From assembly GCA_020637855.1 (NCBI GenBank), contig JACKJR010000002.1, forward strand, positions 310,001 to 374,000: a DNA stretch of 64,000 bases, given 5' to 3'. Of the stretch, positions 28,502 to 37,280 are shown piece after piece; position 1 is the first letter of the stretch, and the number at the start of each line of letters is the position of its first letter. The notes beneath the pieces are model-generated. The model did no database searches. It was not told the DNA's origin and worked only from the letters and a program-made list of their open reading frames with translations. This DNA is from Rhodobiaceae bacterium. GTDB taxonomy: Bacteria > Pseudomonadota > Alphaproteobacteria > Rhizobiales > Tepidamorphaceae. The position numbers and the translations under genes were made by a program.

Positions 28502-29236
28502 CTAGGCCTGCTGAGAGCCCGCGAGCAGGCGATGCAGCGTCTCGATCGTGGAAACATCCGCGATGCCATCGACCTTTGCCTGCCGGAAATGCCGCTGGAA
28601 GGCTGAAACGACCTGCCCGGTCGCCAGATCGTAATTTCCGGTGATCTCGACCCCGTAGCCGTAAAGCGCCAGCATGGCCTGCAGCGCCTCGACCGGCTGA
28701 CCTGCATCGCCTTGCTGGAAGAAGCGCCCGCCTCGGATCGGTGCCGGCTCGACCCAGTGCCCCGCGCCACGCGAGGCAAGCATCGCCCAATCGAATTTTT
28801 CACCGGGATCGATCTTGCGTGCAGGCGCGACATCGGAATGCGCCAGAACCCGTTTCGGCGGAATCGAAAGCCGCGCGCAGATGTCCGCGCATAGCGCGGC
28901 AACGGCCTCCATCTGCCCAGGCGGAAAATCCGGATAGCCGCCCGCATGCCCCGGATTGGCGATCTCGATGCCGATGGAGCGGGAATTGATGTCGCGCACT
29001 CCGCCCCAGAATCCAACGCCCGCATGCCACGCACGCCGGTCCTCGGGCACGAGCTGGCAGATGCTCCCGTCCTCGTAGACGAAATAGTGCGATGAGACTT
29101 GCGACTTGGGATCGCACAACCAGTCGTGCGCCCCTTTCGCCGTTTCCATGCCTGTATAATGCAGGATCAGCATATCCACCGGGCCTTCGCGGCGTTCGCC
29201 ATGGTTCGGCGACGGGGTCATGCGGTAGCGTGCCAT
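28502..29236 (-). CDS. N-acetylmuramoyl-L-alanine amidase with peptidoglycan-binding domain
   Basis: Zinc amidase of the AmpD/AmiD (amidase_2) family that cleaves the bond between MurNAc and L-Ala. Zinc and catalytic residues lie in LILHYTGM, VLAHSDVAPARKIDPG and the glycine-rich middle. A PG_binding_1 helical domain occupies the last 65 residues. The start at 29236 (MARYRMTPSPNHGERR) avoids overlap with the upstream djlA-like gene. No clear signal peptide is seen, which fits a cytoplasmic muropeptide-recycling enzyme, though export cannot be ruled out. Confidence 0.9.
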   Translation of the reverse strand: MARYRMTPSPNHGERREGPVDMLILHYTGMETAKGAHDWLCDPKSQVSSHYFVYEDGSICQLVPEDRRAWHAGVGFWGGVRDINSRSIGIEIANPGHAGGYPDFPPGQMEAVAALCADICARLSIPPKRVLAHSDVAPARKIDPGEKFDWAMLASRGAGHWVEPAPIRGGRFFQQGDAGQPVEALQAMLALYGYGVEITGNYDLATGQVVSAFQRHFRQAKVDGIADVSTIETLHRLLAGSQQA

Positions 29237-29252
29237 GGCCTGCCTTAAAGGT

Positions 29253-29945
29253 TCAAAGGTTGCGCGCCCGCGCGATACGCTCGTAGGCCGCGTTGATCGC
29301 GGCAAGGCGATCATTGGCTATACGGATCATCTCCGGCGGCAGGCCGCGCGACATCATGCGGTCGGGGTGGTTTTCGGAAACCAGCTTGCGGTAGTGCGCC
29401 TTCAACTCCTTTTCGGGCATGTCGCGTGTCACGCCGAGCACGCGATAGGGGTCGCGCGCGCCATCATCGACATGGCGGGCAAGAATCGCTTCGAAGGCCT
29501 GATCGCTGAAGCCGAAGATCTCTGCGATGATCTCAAGCTGCGCCCGCTCGCCCTCGTGCACCGCGCCATCGGCCTTGGCGATGTGGAACAACCCGTCGAG
29601 CACATCTTCGAGCAATGCTTCCTGCCCTGCAAAGTCGGAAGCGATACGCCGTGCGTAGGTGTCAAAGCCGGCCGTATCCTTCTTGGCAAGATCGAAAAGC
29701 ATGCGCACGCGCGGCAGCTTCACCTCGTCGAAGGCGAACACCTGCCGGAAAGCGTCGAACTCGCCTTGCGTGGCGACGCCGTCGGCCTTGGCCATCTTCG
29801 CGGCAAGCGCGATCAGCGCGGAGGAGAAACGCTCCTCGGGACTGCCGCCGAAAAATTCCGTCACACTGCGCCATAGCGAGCGCAAGGCACCGCTACGCGA
29901 ATCGTCCTGGCTGTTGTCTTCGGGAGAATCCATGGCCGCGAACAT
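29253..29945 (-). CDS. djlA: DjlA-like co-chaperone (TerB plus J domain)
   Basis: An N-terminal helical TerB/DjlA domain (SALIALAAKMAKADGVATQGE, residues about 40-150) is followed by a C-terminal J domain with the HPD motif in SENHPDRMM, which stimulates DnaK ATPase. Unlike E. coli DjlA there is no obvious N-terminal membrane helix. Several starts are close together (29951, 29945, 29933) and none has a strong ribosome site. It lies 16 bases upstream of the amidase gene. Confidence 0.88.
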   Translation of the reverse strand: MFAAMDSPEDNSQDDSRSGALRSLWRSVTEFFGGSPEERFSSALIALAAKMAKADGVATQGEFDAFRQVFAFDEVKLPRVRMLFDLAKKDTAGFDTYARRIASDFAGQEALLEDVLDGLFHIAKADGAVHEGERAQLEIIAEIFGFSDQAFEAILARHVDDGARDPYRVLGVTRDMPEKELKAHYRKLVSENHPDRMMSRGLPPEMIRIANDRLAAINAAYERIARARNL

Positions 29946-29999
29946 AGCCACCGCAATGCGCCGCGCCTAGCCGAAAGCAGGTAATCGCGGGACAATACC

Positions 30000-30521
30000 C
30001 TAAAGCGATGCCGCCGCACGCGCCGCCTGATCGTATTGCCCTGATAGCGCGCGCAGGAAGTCCGACAGCTCGCTGACCGGCCCCTGGTCGAGGCCCAGCG
30101 CACGCAGGGCATGGATCAGCAATTGCGCCCGGATTTCCGCATAGCGCTCGCAGACTTCATACCCCTTGGGCGTGATGGCGACGGTCTTCTCCTTGCCGCG
30201 CTTGCCCGCCTGCACGAGCCTGCTCTTCTCCAGCTTCTTCACCGCGTAGGTGACGAGGTGGGTATCCTCGACATTGAGGACGAGGCACAGGTCGGCGATG
30301 GTTTTCGCGCGGTCACGATGCGTCACCGAATGCAGCACCAGCACTTCCAGCGGCGTAAGCCCCGGCGCGCCCGCAGCCGCCGCGCAGCGCACGATCCAGC
30401 GCGAGAACGCGTTGTCGGCCATGATCAGCGCGAATTCCATCTCCGACAGCGACGGCATGTCGCCACGTGCCAGATGGGCGGAGGAGACGATGGGCCCGAG
30501 CGGGCGGCGGTCGCTGCTCAT
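30000..30521 (-). CDS. MarR-like winged-helix regulator
   Basis: The 173-residue protein has a MarR-type winged-helix core: LTPLEVLVLHSVTHRDRAKT, the recognition-helix region NVEDTHLVTYAVKKLEKSRL, and the wing around GKRGKEKTVAITPKG. The ATG at 30521 lies four bases after the dctM stop, so it is the fourth gene of the TRAP operon. It probably regulates the operon and perhaps the divergent oxoprolinase, and may act at the palindrome at 33540-33556. That link is inferred. Confidence 0.85.
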   Translation of the reverse strand: MSSDRRPLGPIVSSAHLARGDMPSLSEMEFALIMADNAFSRWIVRCAAAAGAPGLTPLEVLVLHSVTHRDRAKTIADLCLVLNVEDTHLVTYAVKKLEKSRLVQAGKRGKEKTVAITPKGYEVCERYAEIRAQLLIHALRALGLDQGPVSELSDFLRALSGQYDQAARAAASL

Positions 30522-30525
30522 GCGA

Positions 30526-31833
30526 TCACCGCTGAAGCATGGTCTGGGGCAGCCAGGTGGCCAGTTGCGGGAATGCCGCAATCAGCACCACCGCAATGAT
30601 GAGCAGCATGAAGAACGGCGCCGCGGCGCGTGCGATCCATAGGATATTCCTCCCGGTCAGCCCTTGCAGGACGTAAAGGTTGAAGCCGATCGGCGGCGTG
30701 ATCTGTGCCATTTCCACCACCAGCACGAGGAAGATACCGAACCAGATCAGGTCAAGGCCAGCCTGTTCCACCATCGGCATGATGACCGAGGTCGTCAGCA
30801 CGACCATCGATATGCCGTCGAGGAAGCACCCCATGATCACGAAGAACACGGTCAGCGCGCACAGCAACTGCCAGCGCGCCAGTTCGAACGTGCCGATCCA
30901 TTGCGCGATGGTGCGCGGCAGTCCGGTATAGCCCATCGCCGAGGTCAGAAACGCGGCGCCGGCAAGGATGAAGGCGATCATGCAGCTCGTGCGCGTCGCG
31001 CCAAGCAGGGCATCGGAAAACGTCTCACGCGTCAGGCTCCCCTGAAACCACGACAGCAGCAGCGACAGCCCGACGCCGACCACGGCGGCCTCCGTCGCCG
31101 AAGCCAGCCCGCCATAGATGGAACCGATGACCCCGATGATGAGCAGCAGAACCGGCAGCAGCCGCCAGGTCGCCTTCAGCCGCTGCGACAGCGTCTCGCC
31201 GCCCCCGTCATCCGCCGGCACCAGGCGCGGATTGACGATCGACCGCGCCATGATCAGCCCCATGAAGAGGCCCGACAGCATCAGCCCCGGCAACACGCCT
31301 GCAATGAACAGCCGCGCGATCGACTGTTCCGTTGCAGCCGCATAGACGATCAGGATGATGGAAGGCGGGATCAGCAGGCCTAGCGTGCCCGCACCCGCCA
31401 GCGTCCCCACCGCAAGCCGCTCGTCATAGCCGCGCTTGGCGAGTTCCGGCAGCGATATGCGCCCCACGGTCGCACAGGTTGCAGCCGACGACCCCGACAC
31501 GGCGGCAAACACCGTGCAGCCGGCAACATTGATATGCAGCATGCGCCCCGGCAGCCAGCCCAGCCACGGCGCCAGTCCATCGAACAGGTCTTCCGACAGG
31601 CGGCTGCGGTAGAGGATCTCGCCCATCCAGATGAACATCGGCAACGCGGTCAGATCCCAGGAGATGGAGGACTGCCACATCGAGATCGCCAGCACGTAAC
31701 CCGCCGGCACCGAAACTTTCGCGGCCATCGCGGCAAAGCCGACCGCGCCAAGCGTGATCGCAATCCATACGCCGCCCGCCAGCAAGGCGAACAGCACGGC
31801 AAAGAGCAGAAGGGAAAGTGTGACAAGGGTCAT
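30526..31833 (-). CDS. dctM: TRAP transporter large permease DctM
   Basis: Sodium-coupled permease of a tripartite (TRAP) transporter. The 435 residues contain about twelve hydrophobic segments with the DctM pattern (LTALPMFIWMGEILYRS, GTLGLLIPPSIILIVYA, EMAQITPPIGFNLYVLQGL). The start ATG overlaps the dctQ stop (ATGA). The substrate cannot be read from the permease. Context with an oxoprolinase suggests a cyclic amide or small carboxylate. Confidence 0.95.
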   Translation of the reverse strand: MTLVTLSLLLFAVLFALLAGGVWIAITLGAVGFAAMAAKVSVPAGYVLAISMWQSSISWDLTALPMFIWMGEILYRSRLSEDLFDGLAPWLGWLPGRMLHINVAGCTVFAAVSGSSAATCATVGRISLPELAKRGYDERLAVGTLAGAGTLGLLIPPSIILIVYAAATEQSIARLFIAGVLPGLMLSGLFMGLIMARSIVNPRLVPADDGGGETLSQRLKATWRLLPVLLLIIGVIGSIYGGLASATEAAVVGVGLSLLLSWFQGSLTRETFSDALLGATRTSCMIAFILAGAAFLTSAMGYTGLPRTIAQWIGTFELARWQLLCALTVFFVIMGCFLDGISMVVLTTSVIMPMVEQAGLDLIWFGIFLVLVVEMAQITPPIGFNLYVLQGLTGRNILWIARAAAPFFMLLIIAVVLIAAFPQLATWLPQTMLQR

Positions 31834-32393
31834 TCGCTGGCCATCGAAACTTCGGATTCCCTGCCGCTGAAGCTCGTCTGTCCGTGCTTCAGCGTGAAGG
31901 CGAATTCATGCGCTATTGCAAGCGCCAGGATGACCGAACCCGCGGCCATCGAGGCCTGCGGCAGCCAGAGCGGGATCGCGTAGACGCCGACGGATACGTC
32001 ACCATGTTGCCAGGACTTGAGCACCAGCCGCAGCGTGTAGAAGCTCATGAAGCAGGCGAAGGCGAAAGCGACCGTAAGCGCCGCCAGCTCCGTCGCATGG
32101 CGAATGCCGCCCTTCAGCGATTGCAGCAGCATCGTCACCCGGATGTGGCTTCCCGCCTTGAAGGTCCCCGCAAGCGCAAGGAAACTCGCCCCAGCAAGCA
32201 GGTAGCCGCAGATTTCCGCCAGCGACAGGATGACGAAATTGATTGGCTCGATACCGATCAGCAGCAGGGTCTTGTCGATGACCCGGCCCAGCACCTGCGC
32301 CCCGACGAGAACGGCGATCGCTACCAGATGCAGCGCCGCAAGCCACAGCGAAGCGGCAAACAGGCGTTCCAGAAACCTGCCCAAGGCAGCCAT
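31830..32393 (-). CDS. dctQ: TRAP transporter small permease DctQ
   Basis: Four-helix membrane subunit that joins DctM. Hydrophobic segments are at LAALHLVAIAVLVGAQVLG, FVILSLAEICGYLLAGASFL, ELAALTVAFAFACFMSFYTL and MAAGSVILALAIAHEFAF. The motif HIRVTMLLQSL is typical. I chose the ATG at 32393 because GAGGGG lies six bases upstream. An ATG two codons earlier sits directly on that site. Product is 187 residues. Confidence 0.92.
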   Translation of the reverse strand: MAALGRFLERLFAASLWLAALHLVAIAVLVGAQVLGRVIDKTLLLIGIEPINFVILSLAEICGYLLAGASFLALAGTFKAGSHIRVTMLLQSLKGGIRHATELAALTVAFAFACFMSFYTLRLVLKSWQHGDVSVGVYAIPLWLPQASMAAGSVILALAIAHEFAFTLKHGQTSFSGRESEVSMASE

Positions 32394-32486
32394 GTTCATC
32401 CCCCTCGGCGCACGGTACTCGGACCGGCCCCGCCCATAGCATCCGGGCCGGGGAAACCCCGGCCCGGAATGGATCATATCGCGAAA

Positions 32487-33461
32487 TCAGTTGCCGTAGG
32501 CCGACAGAAGCGCAGCACCCGTATCACCGGCGGATGCAGCCCATTCGGACGCCAGCGTCTTGCCGATGTCCTTCAGGCCCGACTGCAATTCGGCGCTCGG
32601 CGGCTGCACGATGATACCGGCATCCTTGAGCGCCTGGGTCTTCACTTCCTTTTCCTCGATGGAAGCTGCCCAGCCACGCTCCTCGGCGGCTGCGGCGGCA
32701 TCGAGCACGGCCTTTTTCTGATCATCGGGCAGCGCGTCGAAAGTGCTCTTGTTGATGAAGACGCCGTTGCGCGGCAGCCAGGCCTGGGTGTCGTAATAGT
32801 GCGTCAGATATTCCTCCGCCTTGGTGCGCACACCCGTCGAGGCGGACGTCATCATCACGTCGACGCGACCGGTGGCGAACGCCGTCGGCAGGTCCGGAAC
32901 CTCGATCTGCACGGGCGCCGCGCCGGCAAGTTCGGCGATCCGGCTGGTGGTGGAGTTATAGGCCCGGAATTTCAGTCCCTTCATGTCGTTGACGCTGTTG
33001 ATCTCGCGCTTGGCGTAGATGCCCTGCGGCGGCCACGGCACGGAATACAGCAGCATCAGGCCTTCTGCCTCGAAGGCTTTCTCGAGGAACGGTTTCTGTG
33101 CCGTGTAAAGCTTGCGCGCGTCGTCATAGCTGGTCGCAAGGAAGGGAATGCTGTCAAACCCGTAGACCGGATTATCGTTGGAGTAGCGCGACAACAGCGC
33201 TTCCCCGATCGGCGCCAGACCGTCGCGGACCGCATTCTTGATTTCCGCGTGCTTGAACAGCGATCCGGCGGAATGGACCGTGATCTTGATAGCGCCACCC
33301 GTTGCCGCCTCGATGTCCTTGCCGAACTGGATAACTGTCTGCGTGTGGAAATTGCCGTCGGGATACGGCGTCGGCATGTCCCAGGTGGTCTGCGCCATGG
33401 CCGTTTCCACGGACATGACGAACGCCGCGGCAACAGCGGCGGAACGTACGAAATGTTTCAT
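32487..33461 (-). CDS. dctP: TRAP transporter solute-binding protein DctP
   Basis: Periplasmic ligand-binding protein of the TRAP system. A signal peptide (about residues 1-22, ending ETAMA) precedes a DctP-fold domain. The conserved arginine region is GLKFRAYNSTTSRIAEL, followed by GAAPVQIEVPDLPTAFATG. The ATG at 33461 has GGAGGGG upstream. It is first in the operon dctP-dctQ-dctM-marR and divergent from the oxoprolinase gene. Confidence 0.95.
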   Translation of the reverse strand: MKHFVRSAAVAAAFVMSVETAMAQTTWDMPTPYPDGNFHTQTVIQFGKDIEAATGGAIKITVHSAGSLFKHAEIKNAVRDGLAPIGEALLSRYSNDNPVYGFDSIPFLATSYDDARKLYTAQKPFLEKAFEAEGLMLLYSVPWPPQGIYAKREINSVNDMKGLKFRAYNSTTSRIAELAGAAPVQIEVPDLPTAFATGRVDVMMTSASTGVRTKAEEYLTHYYDTQAWLPRNGVFINKSTFDALPDDQKKAVLDAAAAAEERGWAASIEEKEVKTQALKDAGIIVQPPSAELQSGLKDIGKTLASEWAASAGDTGAALLSAYGN

Positions 33462-33539
33462 TGACCCCTCCAGATTGGGTGCCCCGCAAGGCCCTTCCCC
33501 GCGGGAACCAAGGGAAGTTTGTTTCATCGAAAATAATAT

Positions 33540-33556
33540 GTCAACAAATTGTTGAC
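33540..33556. promoter_or_regulatory. Perfect 17-bp palindrome between dctP and oxoprolinase
   Basis: GTCAACAA-A-TTGTTGAC is an 8-1-8 perfect inverted repeat inside the 161-base divergent promoter region, in an AT-rich patch. It is a strong candidate for the operator of a dimeric regulator controlling both directions. The MarR-like protein encoded at the end of the TRAP operon is the obvious candidate. Confidence 0.65.
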
Positions 33557-33622
33557 GATTTTGAATCGTTATGATTTCCCTCCCCAGAAATGCTATGCAT
33601 GACGCAACCGGGGGAGAGAGCC

Positions 33623-36600
33623 ATGAGCGGCAAGTGGGATTTCTGGATCGACCGGGGCGGCACGTTCACCGACATCGTCGCGCGCGACTCCGAAGGCGCC
33701 ATCCATGCCGGCAAACTGCTGTCGGAAAATCCCGAAGCCTACGAAGACGCAGCCATCGAGGGCATCCGCCGCCTGATGGGCGTCGAGGCGGGCAAGCCGA
33801 TCCCGTCGGGCTCCATCGGCGCGGTGAAGATGGGCACAACGGTTGCCACCAACGCCCTGCTGGAGCGCAAGGGCGACCGCACCCTTCTTGTCACAACGCG
33901 CGGCTTCCGCGACGCACTGAAGATCGGCTATCAGGCCCGCCCGCACATCTTCGCCAAGGAGATCATCAAGCCGGACATGCTGTTCGAGCGCGTCCACGAG
34001 GTCGACGAGCGCGTGCTGGCCGACGGCATCGTGGAAACCCCGCTCGATCTCGCCCAGGCAGAGGCCGGTATGCGCGAAGCCTATGACGCCGGTATCCGCG
34101 CGGTGGCGATCGTCTTCATGCACGCCTACCGCTTCACCGAGCACGAGAAGCAGGTTGCGGGCCTGGCGCGGAAGATCGGCTTCACGCAGGTTTCCGCAAG
34201 CCACGAGGTCAGCCCCCTGATGAAGCTTGTCGGGCGCGGCGACACGACCGTGGTCGATGCCTATCTCTCGCCCATCCTGCGCCGCTATGTCGAGCGCGTC
34301 GCGAAGGAACTCAACGCCGATGCCGGCGATGCGTCGCAGCGTCCGCGCCTGATGTTCATGATGTCGTCGGGCGGGCTGACGGCAGCCGATCTGTTTCAGG
34401 GCAAGGACGCGATCCTGTCCGGCCCGGCAGGCGGTGTTGTCGGCGCGGTGGAAACGGCGCAGCTCGCCGGATTCGACCGCATGATCGGCTTTGATATGGG
34501 CGGCACGTCCACCGACGTCTCCCATTTCGACGGCGAATACGAACGCGCCTTCGAGACCGAGGTGGCGGGCGTGCGCATGCGCGCGCCTATGATGCGCATC
34601 CACACCGTCGCCGCCGGCGGCGGCTCGATCCTGCATTTCGAGGACGGGCGCTACCGCGTCGGCCCCGATTCAGCCGGCGCCAACCCCGGCCCCGCCTGTT
34701 ACAGGAAAGGCGGCCCGCTCGCCGTCACCGACGCCAATGTCATGACCGGCAAACTGCTCCCCGATGAGTTCCCGGCGATCTTCGGCCCCGGCCAGGACCA
34801 GCTTCTCGATGCGACGATCGTGCGCGCGAAGTTCGCCGCGCTGGCCGAGAAGATCGGCGACGCGCGCGCGCCGGAGGCCGTTGCCGATGGCTTCCTGAAG
34901 ATCGCGGTTGCCAACATGGCCAACGCCATCAAGAAGATTTCCGTCCAGCGCGGCTATGACGTCACCCGCTATGCGCTGAACTGCTTCGGCGGCGCCGGCG
35001 GCCAGCACGCCTGCATGGTTGCCGACGCGCTCGGCATGACCACGGTGCTGATCCACCCGCAGTCGGGCGTGCTGTCGGCCTATGGCATGGGCCTCGCCGA
35101 CATCCGCGCCGTGCGTCAGAAATCCGTCGTGCTGCCGCTCAACGACGCCAACCTGCCCGGCATTTCGAAGCTTGTCGCCGCACTGGAAGAGGAAACACGC
35201 GACGAACTGCTCGGCCAGGGCCTCGGCGCCGGCGAGATCGAAATCCACCCCCGTGCGCACCTGCGCTACGAGGGCACCGACACGCCGCTCCCGGTTCCCT
35301 TCGGCACGGTTGAGAGCATGATCGCGACATTCGAGACCGCCCACCGCGGCCAGTTCGGCTTCGTCTTCTCCGGCAAGACCATTGTCGTCGAAGCCGTCGA
35401 GGTCGAGGCCGTCGGCGGTGGCGCCGACATCGCGGAGCCGCGTCGCGACGAATTCAGGACCCACGCCGCGCCTGCGCGCAAGACGCGCATCTTCTCCGAA
35501 GGCGCATGGCACGAGGCCGGCGTCCACCACCGCGCCGACCTTGACCCCGGCTACATCATCGAGGGTCCGGCGCTCATCATCGAGCCGAACCAGACCATCG
35601 TGGTGGAGCCCGGCTGGCAGGCGAAAATCACCGGCCTCGACCATGTCGTGCTCGAACGCGTCGTCGCCATGAAGCGGGCCGAAGCGCTCGGCACCCATGC
35701 CGACCCGGTCATGCTGGAGGTGTTCAACAACCTGTTCATGTCGATCGCCGAGCAGATGGGCGTCGCACTGCAGAACACCGCCTATTCGGTCAACATCAAG
35801 GAACGGCTGGATTTCTCCTGCGCCGTGTTCCAGGCGGATTCATCGCTTGTTGCCAACGCGCCGCACATGCCGGTGCATCTTGGCTCGATGGACCGTTCGG
35901 TCGCGACCATCATCCGCTTGAACGAAGGCAGGATCGCGCCCGGCGACAGTTTCATGCTGAACGCGCCCTACAATGGCGGCACCCACCTGCCCGACATCAC
36001 CGTCTGCACCCCTGTGTTCGACGACGCGGAGAAGGACATCCTGTTCTGGGTCGCCTCGCGCGGCCACCACGCCGATGTCGGCGGCACCGCGCCCGGCTCG
36101 ATGACGCCGCTTGCCACCACCGTGGACGAGGAAGGCGTGCTGATCGACAATTTCAAGCTCGTCGACAAGGGGCACTTCCGCGAAGACGAACTGGTCGAAC
36201 TGCTGACCGACCACCCCTACCCCGTGCGCAACGTCCACCAGAACGTCGCCGACCTGAAGGCGCAGCTCGCGGCCAATGCCAAAGGGGTTCAGGAGCTGCG
36301 CAAGATGGTCGCGCTGTTCGGGCTCGATGTGGTGAAAGCCTATATGGGCCATGTGCAGGACAATGCCGCCGAAAGCGTGCGCCGGGTGATCGAGGCCCTG
36401 TCGGATGCCGAATTCGAGTACCCGACCGACCAGGGCGCGGTGATCAAGGTGAAGATCACCGTCGACAAGGAAAAGCGCGAGGCAACCGTCGACTTCACCG
36501 GCACCAGCGCGGTCCAGCCGACGAACTTCAACGCGCCGGAGCCCGTGGCGCGCGCCGCCGTGCTCTATTGCTTCCGGGTGATGGTCGACGGCGAGATCCC

Positions 36601-37228
36601 GATGAACGCAGGCTGTCTCAGGCCTATCAACATCATCATCCCCGAAGGCACGATGCTGAAGCCCGTCTACCCGGCAGCCGTCGTCGCCGGCAACGTGGAG
36701 ACGAGCCAGCACGTCACCAACTGCCTGCTGTGCGCGCTTGGCGCCATGTCGGCGGCGCAGGGCACGATGAACAACCTGACCTTCGGTAACGACCAGTACC
36801 AGTATTACGAGACGATCTGTTCAGGCTCCCCCGCAGGCCCCGGCTTCAACGGCACAGACGGCGTCCACACCCACATGACCAACGCCCGGCTGACCGATCC
36901 GGAAGTGCTGGAATTCCGCTTCCCCGTGGTGCTGGAGGATTTCCACATCCGCGCTCGGACTGGCGGCAAGGGCAAGTGGCACGCCGGCGACGGCACGATC
37001 CGCACGCTGCGCTTCCGCGAAACCATGGACTGCGCGATCCTCTCCTCGCACAGGCACGTACCCCCGCCTGCCATCGGCGGCGGCGAGAACGGCCTGACCG
37101 GCCAGACGTTGCTGAGGCGCAAGGACGGCTCAACAGAAAACTTCGGCGGCTGCAATCAGACTGTGCTGGAAGCGGGCGAGGCGGTTACAGTGATCACGCC
37201 GACGGGTGGGGGATATGGGGAGGGGTAG
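33623..37228 (+). CDS. Fused hydantoinase/5-oxoprolinase
   Basis: ATP-dependent amidohydrolase with HyuA-like (residues about 1-680) and HyuB-like (about 690-1200) halves in one 1201-residue chain, the size of 5-oxoprolinase. The N-terminal nucleotide motif is DRGGTFTDIVARDSEG, with DMGGTSTDVSHFDGEYE and NCFGGAGGQHACMVADALG further on. The B half has NAPYNGGTHLPDITV. The ATG at 33623 follows GGGGGAGAG. Its likely substrate is 5-oxoproline, hydantoin or a related lactam imported by the divergent TRAP system. Confidence 0.93.
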   Translation: MSGKWDFWIDRGGTFTDIVARDSEGAIHAGKLLSENPEAYEDAAIEGIRRLMGVEAGKPIPSGSIGAVKMGTTVATNALLERKGDRTLLVTTRGFRDALKIGYQARPHIFAKEIIKPDMLFERVHEVDERVLADGIVETPLDLAQAEAGMREAYDAGIRAVAIVFMHAYRFTEHEKQVAGLARKIGFTQVSASHEVSPLMKLVGRGDTTVVDAYLSPILRRYVERVAKELNADAGDASQRPRLMFMMSSGGLTAADLFQGKDAILSGPAGGVVGAVETAQLAGFDRMIGFDMGGTSTDVSHFDGEYERAFETEVAGVRMRAPMMRIHTVAAGGGSILHFEDGRYRVGPDSAGANPGPACYRKGGPLAVTDANVMTGKLLPDEFPAIFGPGQDQLLDATIVRAKFAALAEKIGDARAPEAVADGFLKIAVANMANAIKKISVQRGYDVTRYALNCFGGAGGQHACMVADALGMTTVLIHPQSGVLSAYGMGLADIRAVRQKSVVLPLNDANLPGISKLVAALEEETRDELLGQGLGAGEIEIHPRAHLRYEGTDTPLPVPFGTVESMIATFETAHRGQFGFVFSGKTIVVEAVEVEAVGGGADIAEPRRDEFRTHAAPARKTRIFSEGAWHEAGVHHRADLDPGYIIEGPALIIEPNQTIVVEPGWQAKITGLDHVVLERVVAMKRAEALGTHADPVMLEVFNNLFMSIAEQMGVALQNTAYSVNIKERLDFSCAVFQADSSLVANAPHMPVHLGSMDRSVATIIRLNEGRIAPGDSFMLNAPYNGGTHLPDITVCTPVFDDAEKDILFWVASRGHHADVGGTAPGSMTPLATTVDEEGVLIDNFKLVDKGHFREDELVELLTDHPYPVRNVHQNVADLKAQLAANAKGVQELRKMVALFGLDVVKAYMGHVQDNAAESVRRVIEALSDAEFEYPTDQGAVIKVKITVDKEKREATVDFTGTSAVQPTNFNAPEPVARAAVLYCFRVMVDGEIPMNAGCLRPINIIIPEGTMLKPVYPAAVVAGNVETSQHVTNCLLCALGAMSAAQGTMNNLTFGNDQYQYYETICSGSPAGPGFNGTDGVHTHMTNARLTDPEVLEFRFPVVLEDFHIRARTGGKGKWHAGDGTIRTLRFRETMDCAILSSHRHVPPPAIGGGENGLTGQTLLRRKDGSTENFGGCNQTVLEAGEAVTVITPTGGGYGEG

Positions 37229-37247
37229 AGGCCAATATCGAATGCGC

Positions 37248-37264
37248 CGTCATTCCGGCGAAAG
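37248..37264 (+). repeat. REP-like half element, left of orphan gene
   Basis: CGTCATTCCGGCGAAAG matches one half of the palindromic element found complete at 38778-38805, in opposite orientation. It lies 20 bases after the oxoprolinase stop. Confidence 0.7.
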
Positions 37265-37280
37265 CAATATGCCACCTAAT

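Noticed and set aside
33552..33575. TTGACG and TATGAT as a sigma-70 promoter for the oxoprolinase
   Set aside because: The spacing is only 12 bases, too short for a standard promoter.
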